Assembly: GCA_007120035.1 (NCBI GenBank)
Contig: SKON01000054.1
Span: 1 to 64,000 of the forward strand
Length of the DNA stretch: 64,000 nt
Reading direction: 5' to 3'
Origin: Myxococcales bacterium
GTDB taxonomy: Bacteria; Myxococcota_A; Bradymonadia; Bradymonadales; Bradymonadaceae
The stretch's first letter is position 1. Every line of letters begins with the position of its first letter. The notes beneath the pieces are model-generated. The model had not been told where the DNA came from. It was given only the letters and a program-made list of their open reading frames with translations, and did no database searches. Positions 44,797 through 53,759 of the stretch are shown piece by piece. Both the position numbers and the translations under genes were made by a program.

Positions 44797-46314
44797 CTAG
44801 GTGGGCTGCGCCGCTGCCGTCTCCCCGGCGGTGGCCTGCAGTCGTCGTTCCAATTGCCGCATCAACACCAGCGCGATCCCCAGGCTGACCTGCCGCTCCA
44901 CTACCACCACGTGCAAGAGAGCTCCCTGATTCAGGGATCTCATCAACAGGTAGTGGTCGCCCACGGCGATCTGGATCTCTTCCAGGGTGTCCTTGCGATG
45001 CAGAGCTCCCACGCACCGCTGGCCCCGTTGAAAGACCTCAACCATCCGAGCCGACGACGCCTGCACCACCAGCTCCTTCGCCTCGGCGTCGCGGGCGTGG
45101 CCAAAGATCGGCTCCATCTCTTGGAGCACCGCGGTGGCGACCATTCCCGGGCACTCTTCCAAGAACTCTTCGAGGGCCTGGACGGCTTCGTCGGAGAGCG
45201 CCGACTCGGCGCCATGCCGCCCGTTCAACGCCGGCGCGGCGAAGAGCTCGATCTCACGGCTCTCCTCGGAGGTCTCGGGCGCCACCGACGCCATCCCCGG
45301 TGAGGTCCCGCGGCGTCGCCGCTCTTCCTTGGCTTGTATCTCTTCGACTTCCTTGGCGGTGACCACTTCGTCGCCGGTCCCCACCGCCGCCTCGCTGGCC
45401 GCGACCATCTCCTCCAGCTCCGCCTCGGAAAAGAGCATCGTCGAGCCGCTGGCCTCTCCCAACCCTTCGGAGGCCGCCGACGTCTCTCCGAGCTCGAAAT
45501 CCCCCATCGTCGCCAGCCCCATGGGGGTCATCGTCCTTTGCTTTTCGCCACGTCCCTCTCCTCCTTCGAAGGCCTCGGACTCCTCGACCATCGACGCCTG
45601 AGACAGCTCTCGACTCTTCTGCTGCGCCTGCTCCAGGCGCCGCTCATCGGTCCGCCTCACCCCTTCCAGGAGGAGATCCTGCCACCCCATCTCGATGGTC
45701 CGATCCGTGGGCTCGAAGTCAGACTGCATGAAGATATCGCCCTGACGCAGGTCCAACATCTCGTACACCGCCTCGGCCCCCTGGATCCCGTCGAACTCGG
45801 CGTGGGTCACCTCGCCGGCGTCGAAAACGATCCGCCCCCGATGATCGCGGTGCTTCAGGTGCAAAAGAGCAGTCCGCTTGGCCAGGCAGAGCATCTGGAT
45901 GATATCCGTGAGCTCCAGATCGGAGAGCACCCCCTGAAATCCCTCCTTCTCATCGAGGATCTCCAGGATCGCCTCCCTCAATTCCTCGACGGTGAACGGT
46001 TTCTCGATATAGTGGGAGATGCCGATCCGCTCGGCGAAGTTCTGGATCCGCTGCGTCCCGAAGGCCGTTATGATCATTACCCGCGCGTCGGGAACCATCT
46101 CCTTGGCCCGCAGAATCAACTGGAAGCCGTCGACCTCTCCGGGCATCTTGATGTCCGAGATCAAAAGATCGATGGACTCTTTGCTCAGGATCTCCAACCC
46201 TTTCTCCCCCGAGGCCGCCGTATGCACCTGCACATCGGTCCGCTGTGGAAAGAGGTTGCGCTCTAGCGCCCAGAGGAGGTGCTCCTCCTCGTCTACGATC
46301 AATATCTGGTACAT
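44797..46314 (-). CDS. response regulator: REC + PATAN (DUF4388) + roadblock-like domain
   Basis: 505 residues from the ATG at 46314 (a GTG 9 bp earlier has GGAG very close; either is possible). REC domain 1-120 with acidic pocket VDEEE, phospho-acceptor D54 (LISDIKMPG), T83 and K105 (EKPF). PATAN/DUF4388 domain about 127-210 (GVLSDLELTDIIQMLCLAKRTALLHLK, GRIVFDAGEVTHAEFDGIQGAEAVYEM). A long charged linker follows, then a roadblock-like C-terminus (about 385-495) similar in outline to the next gene's product. No DNA-binding domain, so signalling is by protein contact, as in the Frz/Mgl polarity and PATAN systems. Confidence 0.85.
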   Translation of the reverse strand: MYQILIVDEEEHLLWALERNLFPQRTDVQVHTAASGEKGLEILSKESIDLLISDIKMPGEVDGFQLILRAKEMVPDARVMIITAFGTQRIQNFAERIGISHYIEKPFTVEELREAILEILDEKEGFQGVLSDLELTDIIQMLCLAKRTALLHLKHRDHRGRIVFDAGEVTHAEFDGIQGAEAVYEMLDLRQGDIFMQSDFEPTDRTIEMGWQDLLLEGVRRTDERRLEQAQQKSRELSQASMVEESEAFEGGEGRGEKQRTMTPMGLATMGDFELGETSAASEGLGEASGSTMLFSEAELEEMVAASEAAVGTGDEVVTAKEVEEIQAKEERRRRGTSPGMASVAPETSEESREIELFAAPALNGRHGAESALSDEAVQALEEFLEECPGMVATAVLQEMEPIFGHARDAEAKELVVQASSARMVEVFQRGQRCVGALHRKDTLEEIQIAVGDHYLLMRSLNQGALLHVVVVERQVSLGIALVLMRQLERRLQATAGETAAAQPT

Positions 46315-46347
46315 CGTCCCCACAAGCTCCGGTCACGATTGAATGCG

Positions 46348-47982
46348 ATGACGTTCTGCTCACTCCCGCTTCGGGGTACTATAAACACGGTTGGCGCGGG
46401 GCCACAAGGTCACAGAGGGCCTCTCTGGGCACTCTCCCTGTTGATTTTCGTAACGGGATGCGCCCTGACCGGCTCCCCGTCTCAGAAGGCTTCCCCCTCC
46501 GCCGATCCCGATGAGCTCGTCGGGCGTCCGTCGGCGACGGCGACGTCGTCTCCCCCGACCCGTTCGGGAGCTCTCTGGTATCGGATCGAACCGGCCGCCG
46601 ATCACCTCACGGTCCACCTCCGGCTTTTGCAGCCGCCGTCGCGAGCGACCTTCTTCCTGCCCGGTCCCTGGGCGGGGAGGGAAGACTTCGACACCCGGAT
46701 CGCCCTGGGCCAGGCCACCGGCCCCGACGGCCCGCTCCCGGTCGCCGTCGATCGCGGTCAGGGGCGCATCGACGTCAGCGCCTCCCAGGCTCCGTGGATC
46801 GAGCTCGCCTACAGGGTGGAGACCACCTCCAGCCGCACGGAGGCTACCCGGCTGGACCCCTTCGCCACGGAGGAGCAGTTCTTCGCCTACGCCCCTACGT
46901 TTCTGGTCCTCCCCAGCGCCGGCGTGGCCGATCAGCTCCGAGAGATCCCTGTCGAGGTTCACCTCCCCCCCGATTGGGAGGTCTCGGCCACCTGGCCCCG
47001 AAGCCAGGTTCAACGCGATCCCGACGGCCAGGTCGTGGGGTTCGTCGCCGACGACATCGGATCCTTGCGGGACGCCTTCCTCGGAGCCGGAGCCCACTGG
47101 GCGGCCGCCGGAATGGACGACCCCTACTCGCCATTGGGCTTGACCACGGCCGGCGAGTTCGAGCTCCCCCTGAGGGAGCTCCACGACGCCGCCCTCGAAG
47201 TCGTCTCCGCCTACCTCGACACCTTCGGCACCTACGATCGGCTGGAGGCCATCGTCCTCCCCGCCGCCCCGGACGCTCCCAACCACCTCCGGGGGATGGG
47301 CCGCCGCGGCGGCTTTGTGCTCGAGATTCGCCCCGACCAGCCCCTCGACGAAGAGCTCCTCCTCCTCCTCGCACACGAGGCGCTCCACTGTTGGAACGGC
47401 CACCAACTGGTCCCCGAGGCCGCCGCCGAGGCATCCACGGTGTGGTTCAAGGAAGGAGTCACCCACTACATCGCCCTGAAGACACTGACCCAGCAGGGAC
47501 TGATCTCGGGGCGATTCGCTCGCCGCGAGTTGGCCATGGCCGGACAATTCTACCTCGCCAACCCCCTGGTCACAGGAGAGACGGTCCGCCCCGTGGATCG
47601 GGCTCGCCTGCCCTACGATCGGGGCGTCCTGATCGCCATGGCTCTCGACGCATATCTGGCCCATCACTCCGATGACACTGTCCACATCGAGGACTGGCTA
47701 AAACGCCTCCTCCACGGGCACGCTCAGGAGGGGATCCGGACCTTCGACCCCTCGGATCTGCGCCTGGCCCTCGGCGACATCACGGAGCACCTGGGTCCGG
47801 GGTCCGCCGACGAGGCCATAGAGTACTATGACGGGCTGATTCGCACGGCGTCCCTGCCGGTGCCGGAGATCTTCTCCTCCCTTGGCCTCCACCTACTGCC
47901 CGCCGCAGACGACGAACCCGCCCGGGCGCTTCCCCGGGACAGCGCCCTCTTTCATCGCCTCTTCTCTCGAGCATCCCCATGA
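46348..47982 (+). CDS. M61-like metallopeptidase lipoprotein
   Basis: 544 residues from the ATG at 46348; the start is uncertain because the signal is unusually long before the lipobox FVTGC (Cys38). The beta-rich N-domain (65-300) is followed by LLLLLAHEALHCWNGHQLVPE, with the zinc motif H343-E-A-L-H347, and VWFKEGVTHYIAL giving the third ligand E369, matching M61 glycyl-aminopeptidase layout (HExxHxWN ... WxxEGxTxY). No PDZ domain follows. It is divergent from the REC protein (33 bp) and overlaps the MBL gene by ATGA. Likely an envelope-anchored aminopeptidase. Confidence 0.8.
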   Translation: MTFCSLPLRGTINTVGAGPQGHRGPLWALSLLIFVTGCALTGSPSQKASPSADPDELVGRPSATATSSPPTRSGALWYRIEPAADHLTVHLRLLQPPSRATFFLPGPWAGREDFDTRIALGQATGPDGPLPVAVDRGQGRIDVSASQAPWIELAYRVETTSSRTEATRLDPFATEEQFFAYAPTFLVLPSAGVADQLREIPVEVHLPPDWEVSATWPRSQVQRDPDGQVVGFVADDIGSLRDAFLGAGAHWAAAGMDDPYSPLGLTTAGEFELPLRELHDAALEVVSAYLDTFGTYDRLEAIVLPAAPDAPNHLRGMGRRGGFVLEIRPDQPLDEELLLLLAHEALHCWNGHQLVPEAAAEASTVWFKEGVTHYIALKTLTQQGLISGRFARRELAMAGQFYLANPLVTGETVRPVDRARLPYDRGVLIAMALDAYLAHHSDDTVHIEDWLKRLLHGHAQEGIRTFDPSDLRLALGDITEHLGPGSADEAIEYYDGLIRTASLPVPEIFSSLGLHLLPAADDEPARALPRDSALFHRLFSRASP

Positions 47983-48854
47983 CCGATCTCTCCCGCCGAC
48001 GGGTCACCCTCCTCACCGAAGCCCACTTCGCCCTCGACGGCGGCGCCATGTTCGGGATCATCCCCCGGCCGCTGTGGTCCCGAACCAACCCACCGGACGA
48101 CCAGAACCGCATCCCCATGACCGCCCGGTGCGTCCTCATCGAGGACGGTGATCGGCGGATCCTCATCGATGTGGGCATCGGCACCCTCTGGTCCGAAAAG
48201 GAGCGCTCCATCTACGCCATCGAGGATCAAGACACCGGCCTTCGGGGAGCCCTGGCCACCTGCGGCACCTCTCCGGAAGAGATCGACGAGGTGATCCTCA
48301 CCCACCTCCACTTCGACCACGCCGGCGGGCTCCTTCACGACGATGGCCACGGCCCGACACCGGCCTTCCCTCGGGCTCGCCACTGGCTCCAGCACCAAAA
48401 CTGGGGGTGGGCCAACGCCCCGAGCCAACGAGACGCCGGCAGCTACCGCAAGGAGACCTTCTCCTTCTTCGACGACGCCGACGCTCCCGAGCTTCGCCTC
48501 ATCGACGGCGTCGCCGAGATCCTCCCCGGCGTTCAGGTGCTCCCCGCCCAGGGCCACACCTTCGGCATGCAAGTGGTCCTCATCGAGTGCGCCGACGCCA
48601 CCTACGCCTTCCTGGCCGACCTGATCCCTACCTCGTCCCATCTGCGAGCCCCCTACGTGATGGGCTACGATCTCCAACCCCTGGTCACGGTCCGTGAGAA
48701 GCAAGCCCTACTCTTCGACGCCGCTCGCCATGGTTGGATCCTCCTCTTCGAGCACGATCGGGACACACCGGCCTGTCGCGTAGAGTTCGACGCCCGCGAC
48801 CAACCCCGCCCGGTCCCCCTGACCCCGGCGCCGGGCTCCTTGCGCATTTTGTGA
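47979..48854 (+). CDS. metallo-beta-lactamase-fold hydrolase
   Basis: 291 residues. Metal motif HLHFDHAGG (H109, H111, D113, H114), preceded by ILIDVGIGTLW and followed by PARHWLQHQNWGWA-like and QVLPAQGHTFGMQVVLIE (third histidine), FLADLIPTSSHL (bridging Asp) and late FEHDRDTPA. The arrangement resembles lactonase/quinolone-signal hydrolase-type MBL enzymes that act in the cytoplasm; substrate unknown. It overlaps the M61-like gene by 4 bp. Confidence 0.85.
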   Translation: MTDLSRRRVTLLTEAHFALDGGAMFGIIPRPLWSRTNPPDDQNRIPMTARCVLIEDGDRRILIDVGIGTLWSEKERSIYAIEDQDTGLRGALATCGTSPEEIDEVILTHLHFDHAGGLLHDDGHGPTPAFPRARHWLQHQNWGWANAPSQRDAGSYRKETFSFFDDADAPELRLIDGVAEILPGVQVLPAQGHTFGMQVVLIECADATYAFLADLIPTSSHLRAPYVMGYDLQPLVTVREKQALLFDAARHGWILLFEHDRDTPACRVEFDARDQPRPVPLTPAPGSLRIL

Positions 48855-48931
48855 AATTTTGCGACCTCCTTGCGTCGTTGCTACCGTGCCGACCTATCCC
48901 TCGGCGAAGCCTCCCGACTGAAAGGACGACG

Positions 48932-51058
48932 ATGCGACTCACCGCTCTGCTCCCTACCCTGGCCGCGTGCCTCTTCTTCGCCGCCCCGGCCCTGGCCGAC
49001 ACCGATCCCGGACAGCCCGAGACGGCGCCGGCCCTGGACCGCAGTGCCGCCGATGCCCTGACCGCCATAGCCGGCGAGCTCCGGGCCGAGGTCCACCGAC
49101 AGCGCCCGGCCGCTCAGAGCGACCATCCCCTGACCGTCGACGAAGCGTTCCGCCAGATCCCGGCCCCGCGACAACCGGGAGACGTGTTCAACTGGGTCCG
49201 AGACCACATCGACTTCGAGCCCTACGAGGCGACCCTACGAGGCCCTCAAGGGACCCTCATCGCCGGCTCGGGCAATGCCATCGATCAAGCCCTCCTCGCC
49301 AGAGCTCTGTTGAGCCGGGCCGGGTTCGACTCCCGCTTCGTCACGGGCCGACTCCACCGGGCCGACGCCGAGACGGTCCTCCGAAACACCCTGGGCTCGG
49401 CCTCCCTCTTCCTCGACGGAGACCGGGTCGCCACGGACACCGCCGCCGATCCCCGGCGAGACTCTCTCGTGGCTTCCCTCCAGGATCACATCTGGCTCGA
49501 GGTGCGCCAGGGAGACGAGCACCGGCCCTTCGACGTCGTCGCCGCCCCGCTCTTCGGCATCACCCCGGCCACCCCGTCGGAGCGCCACACCTCGATCCCC
49601 CGATCCATGCAGTCCACCCTCCGCGTGCAGCTCGTCAGCCACCTCACCGACGATCAATCCGAGAACAACATCACCCTCGAGGGACCGCTGCACCAATTCG
49701 CCTACCGGACCATCTCCTTGTCCTTCGAGGACGACCTGGCCCGCCGCGGCGGCCACCGCCCGGTGGTCACCATCGACGACGAGCGCAGCGCCGGGATCTC
49801 CCTCCCCGTCGCTGACCTCCAACACCTGGAGCTGCGGTTTCAGATGCGCATCGGCACCAGCGAGCACCGATGGCGTCAGACCCTCTTCCGTGAGGACCAG
49901 GGCACCCACATCTTCGACATGGATCACCAGCACTTCAGCATCGCCGTGATCCCCGGGTGGACCTCCCCCCACCACACCTCGGGCCTGACCGCCGACGCTA
50001 CCGAGGAGGCCCTCTCCGCCGTCGACGCCTGGATCTCCGCCGCCCAACAGGGCCCCACGGGCGTGCGAGAACAGGAGAACGCCGTGATGAACCGCCTCGG
50101 CGCCTCTCTTCCCTTCGCCTTCGCCCAGAACCTCGATCGGGCCACCGTCGCTCTGGCCTCTCGACACGGGGTCTTTCCCGTGATGACTCGCCCTCGGGTG
50201 GTCACCACCGGAATCCTTCGCCGCGGCGACCAGCTCCACGTCGACTTCCAGGTCGCCGGCGACCGCCTGGAGACCTACCCCCGAGAGGGCATCCCGACCC
50301 TGGCGGCCCAAGCCTTCATGGGCCTCTACGGCCAGACCCGTCACGAGCTCGTCGGCGAGATGATTCGCCAGTACTACGGGCGGCAAGGCTCCGCCACCGT
50401 GGGCCGGGTCTTTCGAGAAGCCTCCCGGGCCCGAGTACCCTTCACCACCATTCACGGCGGCGCCATGGATCGCCTGGAGTCCCTCACTCTCGGCTCCATC
50501 GCTCGGGAGGCCATCGCCCGATCCATCCGACAGCAGAGCCGGATCGTCCTCGCACCCACTCGACACGTCGAGATCGAGGGCATCGATCGGGCCGGCTGGT
50601 GGGCCCTGGACACCGCCTCGGGGCTGATCGACGGGGGCACCGCCGACCCGCTGCTGACCATCGTCGCCGATACCGAAGACAGGACCCTGCCCGTGGACAC
50701 CCTGATCCGAACCCACCTCCACCTGATGGTCCAACACTACTCGGCGGCCGCCCAGGCCGCCGACGTCACAGACCGCTTCGCCGGCGTGACCTGCTCGGCG
50801 GCCCGACAGTTCCTCAACCTCGGCCGGGCGTACTGCGCCACCTCGAGCCCCATCGCCCTGCCGTCCCTCTCCTCCTGTCTCGACGATCCCCCCAGCCCCG
50901 GCGCCGGGCTCCTCAACATGCAGCGAGTCTCCTGCGAGGACCAACTCGCCCCCACTCGCTGCGCCGCCCTGATGGCCACAGCCTTCCTCGACGGCCGCCT
51001 GGCCGTCGCCGACTCCAGCGCCTCCTCCCCACCTATGCTCTCCGGTCTCTGCTCCTAA
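48932..51058 (+). CDS. secreted transglutaminase-like protein lacking the nucleophile Cys
   Basis: 708 residues with signal peptide MRLTALLPTLAACLFFAAPALA. Residues 85-210 match the transglutaminase-like core in outline: VFNWVRDHIDFEPY, GSGNAIDQALLARALLSRAGFDSRFVTGRLH, HIWLEVRQGDEHRPFD. The position normally held by Cys at the start of the core helix is Asn115; His186 and Asp201 are kept. The remaining 500 residues are beta-rich, then helical, with a Cys-containing C-terminus (CSAARQFLNLGRAYC, CLDD, CEDQ). A non-catalytic binding protein is possible. It begins 77 bp after the MBL gene and converges with the JAMM gene (4-bp overlap). Confidence 0.72.
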   Translation: MRLTALLPTLAACLFFAAPALADTDPGQPETAPALDRSAADALTAIAGELRAEVHRQRPAAQSDHPLTVDEAFRQIPAPRQPGDVFNWVRDHIDFEPYEATLRGPQGTLIAGSGNAIDQALLARALLSRAGFDSRFVTGRLHRADAETVLRNTLGSASLFLDGDRVATDTAADPRRDSLVASLQDHIWLEVRQGDEHRPFDVVAAPLFGITPATPSERHTSIPRSMQSTLRVQLVSHLTDDQSENNITLEGPLHQFAYRTISLSFEDDLARRGGHRPVVTIDDERSAGISLPVADLQHLELRFQMRIGTSEHRWRQTLFREDQGTHIFDMDHQHFSIAVIPGWTSPHHTSGLTADATEEALSAVDAWISAAQQGPTGVREQENAVMNRLGASLPFAFAQNLDRATVALASRHGVFPVMTRPRVVTTGILRRGDQLHVDFQVAGDRLETYPREGIPTLAAQAFMGLYGQTRHELVGEMIRQYYGRQGSATVGRVFREASRARVPFTTIHGGAMDRLESLTLGSIAREAIARSIRQQSRIVLAPTRHVEIEGIDRAGWWALDTASGLIDGGTADPLLTIVADTEDRTLPVDTLIRTHLHLMVQHYSAAAQAADVTDRFAGVTCSAARQFLNLGRAYCATSSPIALPSLSSCLDDPPSPGAGLLNMQRVSCEDQLAPTRCAALMATAFLDGRLAVADSSASSPPMLSGLCS

Positions 51059-51588
51059 CCCGCCGGAGCTGGCTCCCGCGCCGCCGCGAGCCCCAGGTCC
51101 GCCGCCGTCCACCGACGGACCGCCGCGAACCCCCGGACCTCCTCATCGAACCGAAAGAGGCTCGCCCCGTCCGTTCGGCCCCCTCGCACGGACACCACCA
51201 GGTAGTCCGTCCCGGGGTACACCGGCTCCAAGGGCTCCTCCTTGGACATCCGGGGCATCGTCGCCGCCGCCACGTCCTCGTCGCTGAAGTAGTCCCCCAC
51301 GTCCGGATGGCTGTGCACGATCACGGCCACCCGCTCACCGCGCTCGTCGGCCTTCATGAACTCCCGAGGGTCGATCAGGTAGAAGTCCCTCGACGTCCGC
51401 GGATAGGTCTCGGGATCCACGGCGTGGTACTTATCGGCCAGGTTCTCGCACTCCACGAACCGCAGATCACCGTCGGCCTCTAACACCAGCCCGCACCCCT
51501 CGCAGGGATATGCCTTCTCCACCCAGGTCACGGCCTGGCGCAAGAGCTCTTCACCAGCGGTTCCATCAAACTCTGTGGGTCCTACCAT
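51055..51588 (-). CDS. JAMM/MPN+ metalloprotease, Mec/QbsD/HcyD-like
   Basis: 177 residues from the ATG at 51588 (GGAG upstream; the frame also opens at TTG 51600). Complete JAMM signature: E30 (CEGCGL), then H92-S-H94-P with S102 and D105 in DYFSDED (HxHx7Sx2D). Single-domain JAMM enzymes of this kind process sulfur-carrier proteins: Mec removes cysteine from CysO, and QbsD or HcyD trim residues beyond the carrier's Gly-Gly. The start is 1 bp beyond the cysM stop, and the carrier gene is two genes upstream, so this operon makes the same role likely. Confidence 0.88.
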   Translation of the reverse strand: MVGPTEFDGTAGEELLRQAVTWVEKAYPCEGCGLVLEADGDLRFVECENLADKYHAVDPETYPRTSRDFYLIDPREFMKADERGERVAVIVHSHPDVGDYFSDEDVAAATMPRMSKEEPLEPVYPGTDYLVVSVRGGRTDGASLFRFDEEVRGFAAVRRWTAADLGLAAAREPAPAG

Positions 51589-51589
51589 C

Positions 51590-52537
51590 TCATTCTCCAA
51601 AGTATCGGTCGGCGTGATCGCAGATCACAGTCACCACCACCCCTTCGGTCAACTCACGAGCTACCTCGAGCGCCGCGACCACGTTCGCCCCGGCGGAGTT
51701 CCCGCAGGCGATCCCCTCCTCCTTGGCCAGGGTCTCGGCCATATCCCACCCGTCCTCGGTCTCGATCCACCGGATCTCGTCGAGCTCGTCTTCCTTGTAG
51801 ATCCCCGGCTTCAGGCTGCTCGGCATATGCTTCAATCCCTCCAGCCCATGGAACGCGTCCGCCGGCTGGGACCCGACGATCCGCACCGTCGAGCTTCGCT
51901 CTCGCAAGCCTCGCCCGGTCCCCATCACGGTCCCCGAGGTCCCCGTGGACGCCACGAAATGGGTCACTCGCCCGCCGGTCTGGGCCCAGATCTCCGGCGC
52001 CGTCGTCAACTGGTGAGCCCGGGGGTTCGACGGGTTGTGATACTGGTCGGCGTAGTAGTAGAGCCCCTCTTCGTCCTCTTCCACCAGCTTCCGAGCCAGG
52101 CGGATCGCACCGTCGCTCCCCTCCATGGGGTCGGAGTAGACGATCTTGGCCCCGTAGACCTCGACGATCTCCTTTCGCTGTGGGGAGACGTTCTCAGGCA
52201 TCACCAGGTGGACCGGGATCCCCAGGGAGGCTCCAATCATCGCGTAGGCGATCCCCGTGTTTCCGCTGGTCGCGTCCAGAAGAATCTTCCCATTTCCCAG
52301 ATCGCCCCGGTCCAGGGCGTCCTTGATGATCTGCCGGGCCGGCCGGTCCTTCACGGACCCGCCGGGGTTCATGCTCTCCATCTTCACCCAGACCTCGACC
52401 CCGTCGGCCAGGTCCCGGGTCACCGACCGGAGCCGCACCAGCGGCGTGGCTCCGATCACCTCCAACAACCCCTCGTGGCGCCGAGGGGGGCGCACCCCCT
52501 CGAGCCGCTCCGTCCAGGCCGGATGAGACGAACTCAC
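51590..52537 (-). CDS. cysM: CysM-like O-(phospho/acetyl)serine sulfhydrylase
   Basis: 315 residues from a GTG overlapping the carrier-gene stop. All PLP elements of the cysteine-synthase family are intact: K63 in GGSVKDR (Schiff base), TSGNTGIAYA, STGTSGT phosphate loop and CGNSAGANV (Ser near the pyridine nitrogen). It begins with LLEVIGATPLVRL. It makes cysteine from an activated serine; next to a CysO-like carrier, the sulfur is probably delivered as a protein thiocarboxylate, as in Mycobacterium CysM. Catalytic partner of the next-upstream genes. Confidence 0.9.
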   Translation of the reverse strand: MSSSHPAWTERLEGVRPPRRHEGLLEVIGATPLVRLRSVTRDLADGVEVWVKMESMNPGGSVKDRPARQIIKDALDRGDLGNGKILLDATSGNTGIAYAMIGASLGIPVHLVMPENVSPQRKEIVEVYGAKIVYSDPMEGSDGAIRLARKLVEEDEEGLYYYADQYHNPSNPRAHQLTTAPEIWAQTGGRVTHFVASTGTSGTVMGTGRGLRERSSTVRIVGSQPADAFHGLEGLKHMPSSLKPGIYKEDELDEIRWIETEDGWDMAETLAKEEGIACGNSAGANVVAALEVARELTEGVVVTVICDHADRYFGE

Positions 52538-52815
52538 GACCGCCCTCCTGCGATGGCCGGGACGATGGACACCAGATCCCCTTCGCTCAACGGCGTCTCG
52601 AGCTTCTCCTGAAACCGGATGTCCTCATCGTTGGCAAAGATGTTCACGAACCGCCGCACAGCACCGTCGTCGGAGAAGATCTTCGACTTCAGCTCCGGGT
52701 GGCTCTCCGTGAGATTCATCAGAGCCTCGCCAACGGTGGCGCCTTCTACGGCCACCTCTTCCTGGCCGGCCGTGAACTTTCGCAGGGGGGTTGGGATTCG
52801 TACTTGAACGGTCAT
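52534..52815 (-). CDS. CysO/ThiS/MoaD-like sulfur-carrier protein with C-terminal Gly-Gly-Arg-Ser
   Basis: 93 residues from the ATG at 52815 (GGAG 8 nt upstream). Ubiquitin-like fold: MTVQVRIPTPLRKFTAGQEEV, ATVGEALMNLTESHP, RFVNIFANDEDIRFQEKLET, GDLVSIVPAIAGGRS. MoaD, ThiS and CysO normally end exactly in Gly-Gly, which is adenylated and thiocarboxylated. Here Arg-Ser follow the Gly-Gly, so the carrier must be trimmed before use; the JAMM protease of the same operon is the candidate. No ThiF/MoeB-type activating enzyme is in the window. Confidence 0.9.
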   Translation of the reverse strand: MTVQVRIPTPLRKFTAGQEEVAVEGATVGEALMNLTESHPELKSKIFSDDGAVRRFVNIFANDEDIRFQEKLETPLSEGDLVSIVPAIAGGRS

Positions 52816-52868
52816 GCTCGTACTCCGTTTGGTGAAATGACTGCTCTTACCTGAGCCATGGTTAAGCC

Positions 52869-53759
52869 TCAATGTAGGTGCTTCTCCCATCCCAGATAGC
52901 GCTGCCCCGAATCGGGATTCAGGGCCACGATCACCTCGTCGGGAGACACCTTTTCCTGCAACTCCATCGCCAGCCCGACGCAGGCCGCGCCTTTGGGACC
53001 CAAGAGCAGCCCCTCCTTGCCGGCGATCTGATCTCGGAGCTCGAAGGCTTCCTTCATGGAAAACCGCTCCAGAGAGTTGAACTTATGCTCCTTGAAGTCG
53101 GGCAAATTGACCTCTCCGAGGATCGCGCCGCCCATATTCAGTGCTGGCCGGGTCTCCCGGAGCTCCCGGGCCACGTGCCGGAAGGTGCCCCCGGTAGTCA
53201 CGGAGGTGATGAACGCCCCCAGCCGCTGTCCCTGCAAGGACTGCAGGATCTCCGCGGCCATCCCCCCGTAGGCATCCCGCACCGCCTCCCGGCGAATCCC
53301 GTCCACGTACATCCGATCCGACGCCTTTCGGCTCCAGGCCGCCGCTTCGGTCACCGCCCCGGGGAGTCCCCTGTCACCATCGGTCCAGATCAGCTCCGCG
53401 CCGTAGCGCCGACTCAGTTCCCACAAGCGCTCATCGCTGCCCTCCGGGACATACACCCGGGTGTGGATCCCCAGCACGGACCCGATCATCGCCGCCGCCG
53501 GGGCCGAGTCGTCGAGCCCGGCCAGGGCCACGGTATCACCGGCCACCAACATCCCTGCCGCCACGGCGCGCTCCAGAATCTCGGCGATATACCGGTCCCG
53601 GATACTCCCGCTGGGGTTCATATTCTCCATCTTCACGTAAATCGGTGCCCCGCCATCTCTGCCGATCCGCTTCAGCCGCACCATCGGCGTGTTGCCCACC
53701 AGCTCGTCGATCCGCTCCACCACAGGAGCCTGCTCCGGAGACAGCCCTTCAAATGACAT
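52869..53759 (-). CDS. cysteine-synthase-family pseudoenzyme
   Basis: 296 residues from the ATG at 53759 (GAGGGG 7 nt upstream, inside rrf2). It is collinear with CysM (VVERIDELVGNTPMVRLKRI, YVKMENMNPSGSIRDRYIAEIL, AAAMIGSVLGI, LNPDSGQRYLGW), but every PLP-contact motif is changed. The Schiff-base Lys is Arg54 (codon CGG at 53,598-53,600), TSGNTG has become GLDDSA, the phosphate loop GTSGT reads TTGGT, and the pyridine-contact GNSAGA reads GPKGAA. The frame is open and fold residues are kept, so it is a maintained non-catalytic protein, not a decaying gene. It overlaps the Rrf2 gene by 11 bp, pointing to a regulatory partner role. Confidence 0.88.
   Translation of the reverse strand: MSFEGLSPEQAPVVERIDELVGNTPMVRLKRIGRDGGAPIYVKMENMNPSGSIRDRYIAEILERAVAAGMLVAGDTVALAGLDDSAPAAAMIGSVLGIHTRVYVPEGSDERLWELSRRYGAELIWTDGDRGLPGAVTEAAAWSRKASDRMYVDGIRREAVRDAYGGMAAEILQSLQGQRLGAFITSVTTGGTFRHVARELRETRPALNMGGAILGEVNLPDFKEHKFNSLERFSMKEAFELRDQIAGKEGLLLGPKGAACVGLAMELQEKVSPDEVIVALNPDSGQRYLGWEKHLH

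Noticed and set aside
49235-51112. Minus-strand 625-codon frame opposite the transglutaminase-like gene
   Set aside because: Gly/Val/Glu-rich shadow with no recognisable motif.
52869-53759. Decaying pseudogene of cysteine synthase
   Set aside because: Full-length open frame, good Shine-Dalgarno, fold residues kept and specific replacement of PLP contacts only; this looks like a maintained non-enzyme.
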